From: CAZGUH01 sp964529005
GTDB taxonomy: Bacteria > Actinomycetota > Acidimicrobiia > Acidimicrobiales > Ilumatobacteraceae
Direction of reading: 5' to 3'
Assembly (NCBI GenBank): GCA_964529005.1
Contig: CAZGUH010000081.1
Location: 1 to 9,274, forward strand
DNA: 9,274 bases
Position 1 is the stretch's first letter. Every line of letters starts with the position of its first letter. The translations under genes and the position numbers were made by a program. The notes beneath the pieces were generated by a model. The model saw nothing but the letters and a program-made list of their open reading frames with translations, made no database searches and was not told where the DNA came from. Positions 1 to 6,387 of the stretch are shown here, one piece after another.

Positions 1-45
1 TGGTGGCGGGGGCAGGATTTGAACCTGCGACCTTCGGGTTATGAG
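1..45 (-). other. 3' half of a tRNA-Met (CAU) gene; probable integration attachment site
   Basis: Read on the minus strand, this stretch is the 3' portion of a tRNA. It has an anticodon loop CTCATAA (39-45, anticodon CAU at 41-43), the 3' anticodon stem CCCGA, a variable loop, a T arm with stem GCAGG/CCTGC around TTCAAAT, an acceptor strand CCCCGCC, a discriminator A and an encoded CCA (1-3). The bases that should continue the tRNA do not: 46-50 is tcact where the stem partner would need cccga, and no GGCGGGG acceptor 5' strand lies at the expected distance. It is therefore a remnant, not a working gene. A 3' tRNA fragment that starts at the anticodon loop is the usual direct-repeat core left by tyrosine recombinases that integrate into tRNA genes. 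By geometry, the element lies to the right (46 onward) and the host chromosome to the left. An elongator tRNA-Met is most likely; tRNA-Ile2 also carries a CAU anticodon. Confidence 0.85.
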
Positions 46-55
46 TCACTCCTGA

Positions 56-67
56 GCCGTACACGGC
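56..67. repeat. short perfect hairpin next to the att core
   Basis: GCCGT (56-60) and ACGGC (63-67) are perfect inverted repeats separated by two bases. They lie 11 bases inside the tRNA fragment. A recombination-protein site is possible from the location, but nothing in the sequence proves it. Confidence 0.35.
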
Positions 68-145
68 GTGACGTTCAGTACACCAGGTACCGTTGAGCAG
101 GCACTTCAGGTCAGTTCTCGTTCACCGAGTGACGTTGCGTTCACC
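68..145 (+). repeat. imperfect 17-bp direct repeat near the att core
   Basis: Two copies of gtgacgttNNgtNcacc lie at 68-84 and 129-145 and agree at 14 of 17 positions. The first eight bases, gtgacgtt, are identical in both. A partial further copy, cgttcacc, lies at 119-126. The copies are spaced 61 bases apart, about six helical turns, which would place them on one DNA face. Repeats of this kind beside a tRNA att core are typical of arm-type integrase or excisionase binding sites. That role is inferred. Confidence 0.5.
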
Positions 146-151
146 GAGAAC
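114..151. repeat. nested direct and inverted repeats (cgttcaccgag / GTTCTCG...CGAGAAC)
   Basis: The 11-mer cgttcaccgag occurs twice, at 119-129 and 138-148, exactly 19 bases apart. The same stretch carries a 7-bp inverted pair, GTTCTCG at 114-120 and CGAGAAC at 145-151, and a small hairpin CTCG/CGAG at 117-129. This density of repeats in non-coding DNA between the tRNA fragment and the first gene suggests protein-binding sites, most simply for the recombination machinery of the element. Confidence 0.5.
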
Positions 152-158
152 CACCGCG

Positions 159-182
159 TTCGTTAGACATTTCGTTAGACAT
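159..182 (+). repeat. perfect 12-bp tandem duplication
   Basis: The sequence ttcgttagacat is present twice in immediate succession, at 159-170 and 171-182, without mismatch. It is more AT-rich than the surrounding DNA and belongs to the repeat cluster between the att core and the antitoxin stop codon. It may be a pair of adjacent binding sites, for example for an excisionase-like protein, or simply a replication-slippage duplication. Confidence 0.6.
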
Positions 183-214
183 GTGGTGCTCAGCGGCGCC
201 CGCTCGCCGACGGC

Positions 215-517
215 TCAGGCAACCGTGTGCAACTCGAAGCGGAGCCCGAGCGCGGTGGTCACCTTGAGGATGGTGGACCAGGTCGGGTTGCCGTCAGCGG
301 ACAGTGCCTTGTACAGCCCGTCGCGGCTCATGCCGACGCGGCGTGCGAGCTCACTCATGTTCTGGGTGCGGGCGATCGCCCCGAGCGCTCGGGGAACCGC
401 GGAGGGGTCGTCGGCGGACTCTTCGATGGCGAGTTCGAGATAGCCGGCAATGTCGTCGAGGTCGACGAGGTAGTCGGCTACGTCGAAAGGCTTGTACTTG
501 TCACTCTTGCTACTCAT
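215..517 (-). CDS. HTH antitoxin of a HigBA/RelE-type toxin-antitoxin pair (TIGR02684-like addiction module antidote)
   Basis: This gene encodes a 100-residue DNA-binding antitoxin that should bind and neutralise the adjacent RelE/ParE-superfamily toxin and repress their shared promoter. The N-terminal part (FDVADYLVDLDDIAGYLELA, residues 11-30) and the C-terminal Xre-like helix-turn-helix (MSELARRVGMSRDGLYKALS, 54-73, then GNPTWSTILKVTTALGLRF, 76-94) match the family of small antidotes paired with Gp49-like toxins. The ATG at 515-517 was chosen because a strong GGAGG lies six bases upstream and the family starts here. The start overlaps the original toxin stop codon (510-512), the usual toxin-first order of HigBA loci. 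The gene looks intact. Because the toxin has lost its frame, the sequence upstream is also open in this frame, so a longer toxin'-antitoxin fusion of 204 residues starting at 829 could be made as well. Confidence 0.88.
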   Translation of the reverse strand: MSSKSDKYKPFDVADYLVDLDDIAGYLELAIEESADDPSAVPRALGAIARTQNMSELARRVGMSRDGLYKALSADGNPTWSTILKVTTALGLRFELHTVA

Positions 518-829
518 CGCGATCCTCCTCTGTGGCCGTTCGCCATTCGTCTGCCAACCGGTGTGCCCTGTCGATGTCCTTGTGCTGCGATGACTTGTCG
601 CCTCCGCACAGCAGCAGATGAGCACGTCGCCGTCCTGGAGGAAATAGACCCGATACCCGGGACCGACATCGAGGCGAAGCTCCGACACGCCGTTGCCGAC
701 CGGCTTGACGTCGCCGGGGTTGCCGTTGGCGAGCCGATCGATGCGCTTCAGGATGCGAAGCCGGCCGGACTTGTCCTTCAGTTTGCTGATCCACTCATCG
801 AAGTCGTCCGTCCTGACGACCCTCATCAT
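510..829 (-). pseudogene. frameshifted RelE/HigB-type toxin (Gp49-like, TIGR02683 family)
   Basis: In family members this is an mRNA-cleaving ribosome-associated toxin. Two frames together give a normal 106-residue protein. Residues 1-71 run from the ATG at 829 (MMRVVRTDDFDEWISKLKDK at the start, then SELRLDVGPGYRVYFLQDG at 49-67) to VLI, in the same frame as the antitoxin. The conserved end LLLCGGDKSSQHKDIDRAHR followed by LADEW is in another frame and ends with TAG at 510-512, overlapping the antitoxin start. The frames join at the C at 617: ATCTGCTGCTGTG would need one more base (for example ATCCTG) to read VLILLLCGGDKSS. A one-base deletion beside the CTG triplet run therefore explains everything. 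As sequenced, the conserved C-terminal segment is lost and the frame runs on for 33 unrelated residues into the antitoxin. A base-calling error is the main alternative. No classical slippery heptamer is present, so programmed frameshifting is unlikely. Confidence 0.82.
524..528 (-). promoter_or_regulatory. antitoxin ribosome binding site
   Basis: The minus strand reads GAGGAGGATCGCG before the ATG at 517, giving GGAGG with six bases of spacing. The site lies inside the end of the toxin gene. It lets the antitoxin be translated independently of the broken upstream reading frame, which supports the start at 517 rather than only a read-through fusion. Confidence 0.75.
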
Positions 830-835
830 GTGTCG

Positions 836-864
836 ACTATAGCTGACAGCTGGTCCTCGGGCAA
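836..864 (-). promoter_or_regulatory. toxin-antitoxin promoter giving a probably leaderless mRNA
   Basis: On the minus strand there is a -35 element TTGCCC (859-864), exactly 17 bases of spacer and a -10 element TATAGT (836-841). Seven bases beyond the -10 is the A of the toxin ATG at 829, and no Shine-Dalgarno sequence precedes it, so transcription probably starts at or next to the start codon. Leaderless transcripts are common in actinomycetes. The match to the sigma-70-type consensus is good but has not been tested. Confidence 0.6.
841..851. promoter_or_regulatory. palindromic operator candidate between -35 and -10
   Basis: AGCTG-A-CAGCT is a perfect inverted repeat with a single central base. 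It sits in the promoter spacer and touches the -10 box. HTH antitoxins of this type normally autorepress by binding a palindrome over their own promoter, so this is the natural candidate operator. Confidence 0.55.
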
Positions 865-927
865 TCATCCCGTCATGCAATCGGTCGCAAGACGTGCACT
901 CCCGCTGCCTCCCCCCGATCTCACGAG

Positions 928-937
928 CGTCGCGACG
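928..937. repeat. 10-bp perfect palindrome CGTCGCGACG
   Basis: This short self-complementary sequence lies in the 166-bp gap between the toxin-antitoxin promoter (-35 box ending at 864) and the end of jetD (1031). It could be a binding site or chance in GC-rich DNA. No gene is supported anywhere in this gap. Confidence 0.25.
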
Positions 938-964
938 GCCTCCTACTCCTGGGTCGAGCACACC

Positions 965-1014
965 GCACAACAGGCTGTGCAAGCGCGAGCGGCTCCGGCT
1001 CCCGGCGGAGCTGC
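965..1014 (-). terminator. two stem-loops after jetD, possible operon terminator
   Basis: Starting 16 bases past the jetD stop codon on the minus strand is a stem of about nine pairs, one of them G-U (1006-1014 with 989-997, core CGGAGC/GCTCCG), around an eight-base loop. A second, five-pair stem follows (976-980 TGTGC with 965-969 GCACA, six-base loop). No U-tract follows, so this is not a classical intrinsic terminator, but U-poor hairpins after operons are often proposed as terminators in high-GC actinomycetes. The position fits the end of the Wadjet transcript. Confidence 0.35.
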
Positions 1015-1030
1015 GTGCCAACGGATCGTC

Positions 1031-2332
1031 TCAGCTGCCCGGTGATACGTCGATGCCCGGTCGGTGATCCGACCTACACGACCCGCCAGCGTTGTGCATG
1101 CCGGCAAGTAGGTGGCCAGTGAGCTCCTCTTCGTAGACAGCTCGACCGTTGCGCTGCATGACGTCAGCAAGGCTCAGGTCCCACGGCGTGGCCTGCACGA
1201 CCCGGCCGAGCGCTGGCCGATCTCGCGTTTGGGCGATGGCCGCACGGTAGGCATCCGCCGTCATCAGCCACGGTGTCGTTCCGGCGCGCCTGCTGAGCCA
1301 GGCGGTGATGCTGAGGCCTGCGGCGTCGAAGTCGGCGTGCTGGTGGAGAGCGGCTCCGCGAGCGCCGAGTTGTCGGAGGAGAGTGACGACTGCGATCGAT
1401 GGTCGGCCCGAGGAGCAGATGATGGGTGGACCATTCCACGCCTCGCTTGCAGCTGCTGCGATGATCGCTGGGTTCTCGACGACGAATGCACAGCGGTCCG
1501 CGGGAAGGGGATCGATCGGCCATCTCTCGATCTGGGACAGGGTCAGGATGACCGGTTCGGCGGCGGCGCTGTGACGGTTCAGAATCGGGCCGAGCGGATG
1601 GTCGGCTCCGACAGCGAGGCCGATGCTGAGCGCATTGGATGACAACGGATCCGGGTTGACGCCGACGAGTTCCCAGAGCGTCCGTGCGTCCTCTGCGGTG
1701 TCGGGCCGGGGTTCGTTGGCCGCGTCGGCGATTGCGGCGACGACGAGGCGGGCGAGTGGTTGACCATGGTCGAGGGCGTGCGAGTCGCCCAAGGTCAGGT
1801 TGGCGAACGTCGCGAGTGGCATGCCGGCCTGGGATATCTGCGTGAGCGCCCTCAGTACATCGAAGACTCGAGTGAGGCGCGCGCGGTGGGCGGTGAGGTC
1901 GCCGCGGATCCCTTCCTTTCGGACCTGCGTCGGCCATTCGCGGAGCGGGCCGACGTTGGCGACAACGGTCATCCGGCACTGCATCGCGAACCAGTCCCAC
2001 AGCGCTGCTCGGGCCTCACGTTCAGCTGCCCGGTCTGCCGCGCGATTGCCCAGCGGTCCGTGGAGCTGCTCGATGACGTGGAGGAGTTCGTTCGAGTCAT
2101 TGAGGCGCAATGCGGCGAGGAGTCGACCGATCTCGAGCGAGGTGTCCGCCGGCGGGAGCTTGGCGACGCCGAGGAGGTCGGCGAGTGCATTGCGATGGTC
2201 CTGTTGGAGGCCGCGAAGTGTGATCCTTCTGGGTGTGCCGCGGCCTTCGTCGAGTCGTCGAGCGAGTTCCTCGACGATGGGTGCGAGGGCTGGTCGGTCG
2301 AGCCGCTTACAGGCCTCATCGACGTGATTCAT
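1031..2332 (-). CDS. jetD: JetD, Toprim-domain nuclease of type II Wadjet (TIGR02679 family)
   Basis: The product is 433 residues. In Wadjet systems JetD is the dimeric endonuclease, related to topoisomerase VI subunit A, that cuts circular DNA after the JetABC motor stalls on it. The N-terminal family region (LDRPALAPIVEELARRLDEG, residues 11-30, then ITLRGLQQDHRNALADLLGV at 37-56) and the C-terminal DUF2399 Toprim region are both present. Candidate catalytic acidic residues are Glu286 in the VVENPAI motif and Asp334/Asp336 in HADFDAAG; the CSSGRPS motif is at 306-312 and PWLM at 354-357. The start at 2330-2332 was chosen because its ATGA overlaps the jetC stop and the family homology begins at residue 11; there is no Shine-Dalgarno, so translation is probably coupled to jetC. 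From memory the Toprim motif in relatives usually reads HGDFD; here Gly is replaced by Ala. The last 20 or so residues are a non-conserved tail. Confidence 0.92.
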   Translation of the reverse strand: MNHVDEACKRLDRPALAPIVEELARRLDEGRGTPRRITLRGLQQDHRNALADLLGVAKLPPADTSLEIGRLLAALRLNDSNELLHVIEQLHGPLGNRAADRAAEREARAALWDWFAMQCRMTVVANVGPLREWPTQVRKEGIRGDLTAHRARLTRVFDVLRALTQISQAGMPLATFANLTLGDSHALDHGQPLARLVVAAIADAANEPRPDTAEDARTLWELVGVNPDPLSSNALSIGLAVGADHPLGPILNRHSAAAEPVILTLSQIERWPIDPLPADRCAFVVENPAIIAAAASEAWNGPPIICSSGRPSIAVVTLLRQLGARGAALHQHADFDAAGLSITAWLSRRAGTTPWLMTADAYRAAIAQTRDRPALGRVVQATPWDLSLADVMQRNGRAVYEEELTGHLLAGMHNAGGSCRSDHRPGIDVSPGS

Positions 2333-5300
2333 GAGGCGACTGGGTCGATGGTGCGGTGGTGGCCATCCCACGTGAAGCGGGTGGACGTGACGGGCTCGTT
2401 GCCAACTGGCGGGTGGAGGTGATGGATCGCGATTCCATCGAGGGTTGCGTACTGGCACCACTCGTGGTCGCTGGTGAAGACGGCGTCGAGATCCCAGTCG
2501 GTGAATCGGGCGAAGAGCTGCGACCGGTTCGTCGGGTCGACACCTGCGAAGAGCTCGTCGAGCATGATCAACCGCGGGCACGTTGCGGGTCGGCCATCGG
2601 CGGCGGTGTAGTGCGCCGCTATCGACGCAAGCATCGGAAGGTGGAGGGCGATGGATCGTTCGCCGGTCGAGAGCTTCTGAAGTCGCTTGGCCGTCGCCGT
2701 CTGGTAGCCGTCCCAGTCGCGGTGGGCGAGTTGGAGGGTGAAGCGGTGCCAGCGTCGGTAGTCGAGAGTTTCGCGCAAGCGTGCTTCCCATGCCGCGTTC
2801 GCTTCGAGGTCGACGCGGGCTTGCTCGACGCGGGCGCGTACGAAGGCTTGCAGAGCGGTGGTCTCGGTGTCGGTGAGGTCACTGGGGTCGCGCAGAAGGA
2901 GCACTCGAGCAGAGCGCACTGCATCGGGCTGCGCATCGTCGACGTTCCAGGTGAGTCGTGCCTGGACGCCGGCGGCCTTGGTCCGCACTTGATCGAGTTG
3001 GCGGTTGATGCTGTCGACGAGTTCGTTGGCGTGTCGGATCCTTGCAGCGAGCGTGCGGCGGATGTCGCCGGCCAGCACGCGTGCGAACAGCTGCTCCTCT
3101 TCGTCGTGGAGCTCTGCAGTGGCACTGTCGAGGTTGGCGCGCAGCGCGCTTGCGAGCTCCCCGATCCGTCGACGTTGGCCTCCGACGAGGGCGGTCAGGT
3201 CCGTCCAGCCGTCGTCGTTCGGGGCTCGCTCGATGTCGGATCCGACGAGACGTTGCCTGGCGACGTGGAGTTGCTCTTCGACCCGGGAGCTGGCCCTCTC
3301 GCGCGGCGGTGCGCTGGTGTCGCTGATGCCCAGCTTGGTGGTGATGTCGCGTGCGGCGGCGAGCACGGCGGTGACACCGTCGAGGGCCTGCGCTGTCTCG
3401 ATGCCGGCGTCGGTGCCGATCCCCCGGCGGAGGGCGGTCACGATGCGCTGGTGTGTCGATGCGCGGTGGAGGTCCGCAGCTGCGCGTTCGGACTCCGCTT
3501 GCTCGACCTGCTGCTCGAGCTTGCCGATCCGTCGCTCGAGTTCCGGTAGGTCCTTGCGGATTCTGCTGCGCTCAAACTCGTCGGCCGCGAGCTGGCGTTC
3601 GAGGGCACCGATGCGTTCGAGCACGTCGTCGTACTGCGAGCCGAGAGCCTCCTCGATCGCGGTGATGCGCGAGACGAGGTTGGCGAGCGTTCGTTGGTGG
3701 CGATCAAGGGTCTCCTGTGCGTCGGCGGCCGCACCGGTTGCGGCGACGAGCTCACGTTGCTCCCTTTCGACGCCGAGGCTGGCGGCGTGTCGATCACGCC
3801 AGCGGCGAGCCCACGTCGTTGTGCTTCGCTCCAGCACGCCGAGCGCGTCGAGGAGGTCGTCGAGCCCGGCCGGGTCGGCGGGTACCTCGTGGCGGGAGGC
3901 TTCGACGGTGAGTCGGCGGAGGGCGTCGCGTACTGCACGTTCGCTCGAATCGAGTCGCTCGCGTGCCTGGGTGTGTTGTCCCCGGGCCTGGCTCTCGCCG
4001 GCTTCGGCGGCGACGAGGTCACGTTCGGCGCTGCGGACGCCGCGTCCATCGGGTGCCGTGGCGATTTCGGCGGCTACTGCGTCCCACTGGCGGGTGGCTG
4101 TGTCGATCCGATCGCCGAGCCGTCGGTGCTCGTCTCGGTTGGTGGCGATCTGCGAGTCGAGTTCCGCGAGGCGGGCGAGACGGCGACGCTCGCGTGCTTC
4201 GGCTCCGAGGAGCTCGGCCTCCTGTACGCGGCCCTGGCCGACTGCGGCGCCGACACGGAACGATCCGTCGCGTCCGATCTCGAGGTCGGATGACCCGTCG
4301 TGGGCGGTGTGATCACCGCGGACGGTCTCGACGATGCGAATCGAGCGAAGGACGCGGTCGATGAGATCGGGATCCAGGCCAACGTCGTTCATCGGTATGA
4401 GGAGCGATCGCAGGGTCTCGCCATTCCGCGGGGTTGCGACGAGATGCACGTCGGCGCGCTCGAGGTCGACGCCACCGTCGGGGCGGATCCATGCGTCGAT
4501 GAGGCCCGAAGCTGTCAGCGCCGCTTCGATACCGTCGAGCTCCGAGCTGACCACCGAGGGAGTGATGTCGACGGTGCGCCAGAGTGCTGCACCCGCTTGG
4601 CCGCTGCGATCGGCGCGCCACGGCGGCGTCATCGGTTCGACCAGCGACCCGGAAGCGAAGCGCTCGCGTTCGGACTCGAGGTCGGTCTTCGCTTCATCGA
4701 GGCGCTGTTGTTCGTGGCGCAGCCCGCTGACGTGTCGTTCGTGCTCGCGACTGATGTCGTTGCGAAGCCCGGCAAGGGCTGCGGCGACATCGCTCGGTGT
4801 GGACAGATCGTCGGGAAGAGCGCCGAGGAGCCGATCTGTTGAGACCTGCTGACACGAGCGTGCCCAGGTCCGCACATCGCGCTCGAACGTCTCAACCGCA
4901 GAGTCGAGCGCGCTTCGCGCTTGCCGAGTGTCGTCGGTCGCGGTGTCGAGCGCGGTGACGCTGTCGGCGAGAGCATCTGCGTGCGCGTCTCGCTGCTGCA
5001 ACGCCTGATCGTGGGCTCGGAGTGCTGCACGTACCTCCTTGATCGACTGCCGGCGGGCTGCGATGTGAGCGCTCATCAGACGCTCGGCATCGTCGGCGTC
5101 GGCAAACCCCTCAGCCGTGGCGGTCGCCTGTGCAGCCACGCTGTCGGCATTCGCAGCGCTTGCGGCGATGTCGAAGTGCTGGCGGGCGTCAACGAGGTTC
5201 GCCTCGGCGGCTAAGACCGTGTCGGACGCCTTGGAGACCGCTGACTCGGCATCGCTCACCCGGGTGGCGGCCCGCACGAGGGAGTTCTCGGCGGCCTTGA

Positions 5301-6387
5301 CCTCGGCACGACGCTGTTCGATCTGTCCGCGCAGTTCGAGGAGTCGAGAACCTTCCCGATAGGCATCGCTGTCCTTGAAACCGTTGATCTCTGCGCCCGA
5401 ATCTCGAATTCGAGCTTCGAGCAACAGGTCTCGTTCGGCAATCTCTTGTGCGCGCTGCTGTTCTGTCGCTAGGCGGTCGGCTGCTTCGCGTGCGGTGCGG
5501 GTGATCGTGTCGCGTCGAGATTCGGCCGAACGCACTTCATCGGCCAACCAGGCGATGACGTGGCGCGCGTACGTGCGCTGCCGACTCGCCAAGAGGTCAA
5601 CTTCTTTGAGGTCACCCCGGAGCGCTTCGAGCTGCTCTCGGCGACGATCGAGACGTTCGAATCCCTCGGCGACGGCGGCGATGTCGTGGTCGTCGAGCGG
5701 CGGAAGTGACTCCGACATGACCTCGGACAACTTGTCGAGGTCGAGGTTCTGCGACAGCTTCTCCTTGCGGAGTGCCAGGAGTGCGGTGATGACCGAGGCG
5801 TAGCGGTCCGCACCGAAGCCTTCGTAGAGCGCTTCTCGCACGGCGGTCCGGTAATCGTCAGCAGTTCCGTAGACCCGTCCGCTGTCGGCGAGTGCCTCCT
5901 TCAAGGCCTTCAGCGACAGCGGCACTCGTTGATCGTCGAGCAGCTCGAGTCCGTCGCCGATCCGAGCGGTGGTCGTGAAGTAGTCGACGTCGACTCGGCG
6001 GGTTGACTGGGACGCGCGAAGCCTGGCACCGATCGTGAACGCGGCCTCGCCGCGTTCGAACTCCACCCAGACGAAACCGGTACGGGAGGGCTCGTCGGTG
6101 CCCGTCATGATTCGGTCGAACAAGCCGCCTCGGGACTTCGCTGCCGACGTAAGTCGGTTCGGACTGGTGTCGGCGTCGAGGAGGAACGGCAGCAAGAGTT
6201 CGAGCGCCATCGACTTGCCCGACCCATTCGGCCCACGCAGCAGCAGACGCCCCTGGTGGAAGCAGAACGTCTCGTCGACGTAACGCCACACCGACACGAG
6301 CCCAGCCCTGGACGGCACCCAACGATCGGCGCGAGCCGATGAAGCCGCGACGCTCAAGGCGATCGCCTCCTCCGTCGTCGCTGTCAT
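2329..6387 (-). CDS. jetC: JetC, SMC-type ATPase of type II Wadjet (TIGR02680 family)
   Basis: The product is 1352 residues, the size usual for the family. It is the MukB-like motor subunit that dimerises, binds DNA and ATP and extrudes loops together with JetA and JetB. The N-terminal head has a textbook Walker A, GPNGSGKS, at residues 52-59. Long Ala/Arg/Glu-rich coiled coils fill roughly 300-570 and 720-1150, interrupted by a globular, hinge-like segment at about 575-720 (PPWRADRSGQAGAALWRTVD and following). The C-terminal head has the ABC signature LSTGE at 1239-1243, Walker B LIMLDE at 1273-1278 with the presumed catalytic Glu1278, the D-loop segment FAGVD and a final TSDHEW motif. All ATPase motifs are intact. 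The ATG at 6385-6387 overlaps the jetB stop as ATGA; the frame is open further upstream, but that part overlaps jetB and lacks family similarity. Translation is probably coupled to jetB. Confidence 0.95.
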   Translation of the reverse strand: MTATTEEAIALSVAASSARADRWVPSRAGLVSVWRYVDETFCFHQGRLLLRGPNGSGKSMALELLLPFLLDADTSPNRLTSAAKSRGGLFDRIMTGTDEPSRTGFVWVEFERGEAAFTIGARLRASQSTRRVDVDYFTTTARIGDGLELLDDQRVPLSLKALKEALADSGRVYGTADDYRTAVREALYEGFGADRYASVITALLALRKEKLSQNLDLDKLSEVMSESLPPLDDHDIAAVAEGFERLDRRREQLEALRGDLKEVDLLASRQRTYARHVIAWLADEVRSAESRRDTITRTAREAADRLATEQQRAQEIAERDLLLEARIRDSGAEINGFKDSDAYREGSRLLELRGQIEQRRAEVKAAENSLVRAATRVSDAESAVSKASDTVLAAEANLVDARQHFDIAASAANADSVAAQATATAEGFADADDAERLMSAHIAARRQSIKEVRAALRAHDQALQQRDAHADALADSVTALDTATDDTRQARSALDSAVETFERDVRTWARSCQQVSTDRLLGALPDDLSTPSDVAAALAGLRNDISREHERHVSGLRHEQQRLDEAKTDLESERERFASGSLVEPMTPPWRADRSGQAGAALWRTVDITPSVVSSELDGIEAALTASGLIDAWIRPDGGVDLERADVHLVATPRNGETLRSLLIPMNDVGLDPDLIDRVLRSIRIVETVRGDHTAHDGSSDLEIGRDGSFRVGAAVGQGRVQEAELLGAEARERRRLARLAELDSQIATNRDEHRRLGDRIDTATRQWDAVAAEIATAPDGRGVRSAERDLVAAEAGESQARGQHTQARERLDSSERAVRDALRRLTVEASRHEVPADPAGLDDLLDALGVLERSTTTWARRWRDRHAASLGVEREQRELVAATGAAADAQETLDRHQRTLANLVSRITAIEEALGSQYDDVLERIGALERQLAADEFERSRIRKDLPELERRIGKLEQQVEQAESERAAADLHRASTHQRIVTALRRGIGTDAGIETAQALDGVTAVLAAARDITTKLGISDTSAPPRERASSRVEEQLHVARQRLVGSDIERAPNDDGWTDLTALVGGQRRRIGELASALRANLDSATAELHDEEEQLFARVLAGDIRRTLAARIRHANELVDSINRQLDQVRTKAAGVQARLTWNVDDAQPDAVRSARVLLLRDPSDLTDTETTALQAFVRARVEQARVDLEANAAWEARLRETLDYRRWHRFTLQLAHRDWDGYQTATAKRLQKLSTGERSIALHLPMLASIAAHYTAADGRPATCPRLIMLDELFAGVDPTNRSQLFARFTDWDLDAVFTSDHEWCQYATLDGIAIHHLHPPVGNEPVTSTRFTWDGHHRTIDPVAS

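Noticed and set aside
1..80. A complete, functional tRNA gene.
   Set aside because: The 5' anticodon stem, D arm and 5' acceptor strand are missing. The bases from 46 onward do not pair with the 3' half.
194..209. Hairpin CGGCG/CGCCG just after the antitoxin stop as a terminator.
   Set aside because: It has only five pairs and no U-tract, which is easily found by chance in DNA of this composition.
46..214. CRISPR array suggested by the clustered repeats.
   Set aside because: The repeats are 7-17 bp, of different types and unevenly spaced, with no regular repeat-spacer pattern and no cas genes.
610..625. Programmed ribosomal frameshift joining the two halves of the toxin.
   Set aside because: The required -1 shift at CTC ATC TGC is not at an X-XXY-YYZ slippery heptamer, no stimulatory structure is evident, and toxins of this family are not known for frameshifting.
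510..794. A separate 94-residue minus-strand gene starting at 794.
   Set aside because: Only its last 35 or so codons look like protein (the toxin C-terminus). The first part is an out-of-frame reading of the toxin N-terminus, so it is the second half of the frameshifted toxin, not an independent gene.
1164..2000. Minus-strand 278-codon frame inside jetD.
   Set aside because: It is an out-of-frame, Arg/Pro-rich shadow of jetD, which has the Toprim motifs in the other frame.
3005..4312. Long plus-strand open frame of 435 codons opposite jetC (and similar ones at 2356-3549, 227-1045 and 6591-7757).
   Set aside because: These are antisense shadows produced by high-GC codon use. Their translations are Arg/Ser/Ala- or Val/Gly/Glu-rich with no recognisable domain, and they lie opposite genes with clear family matches.
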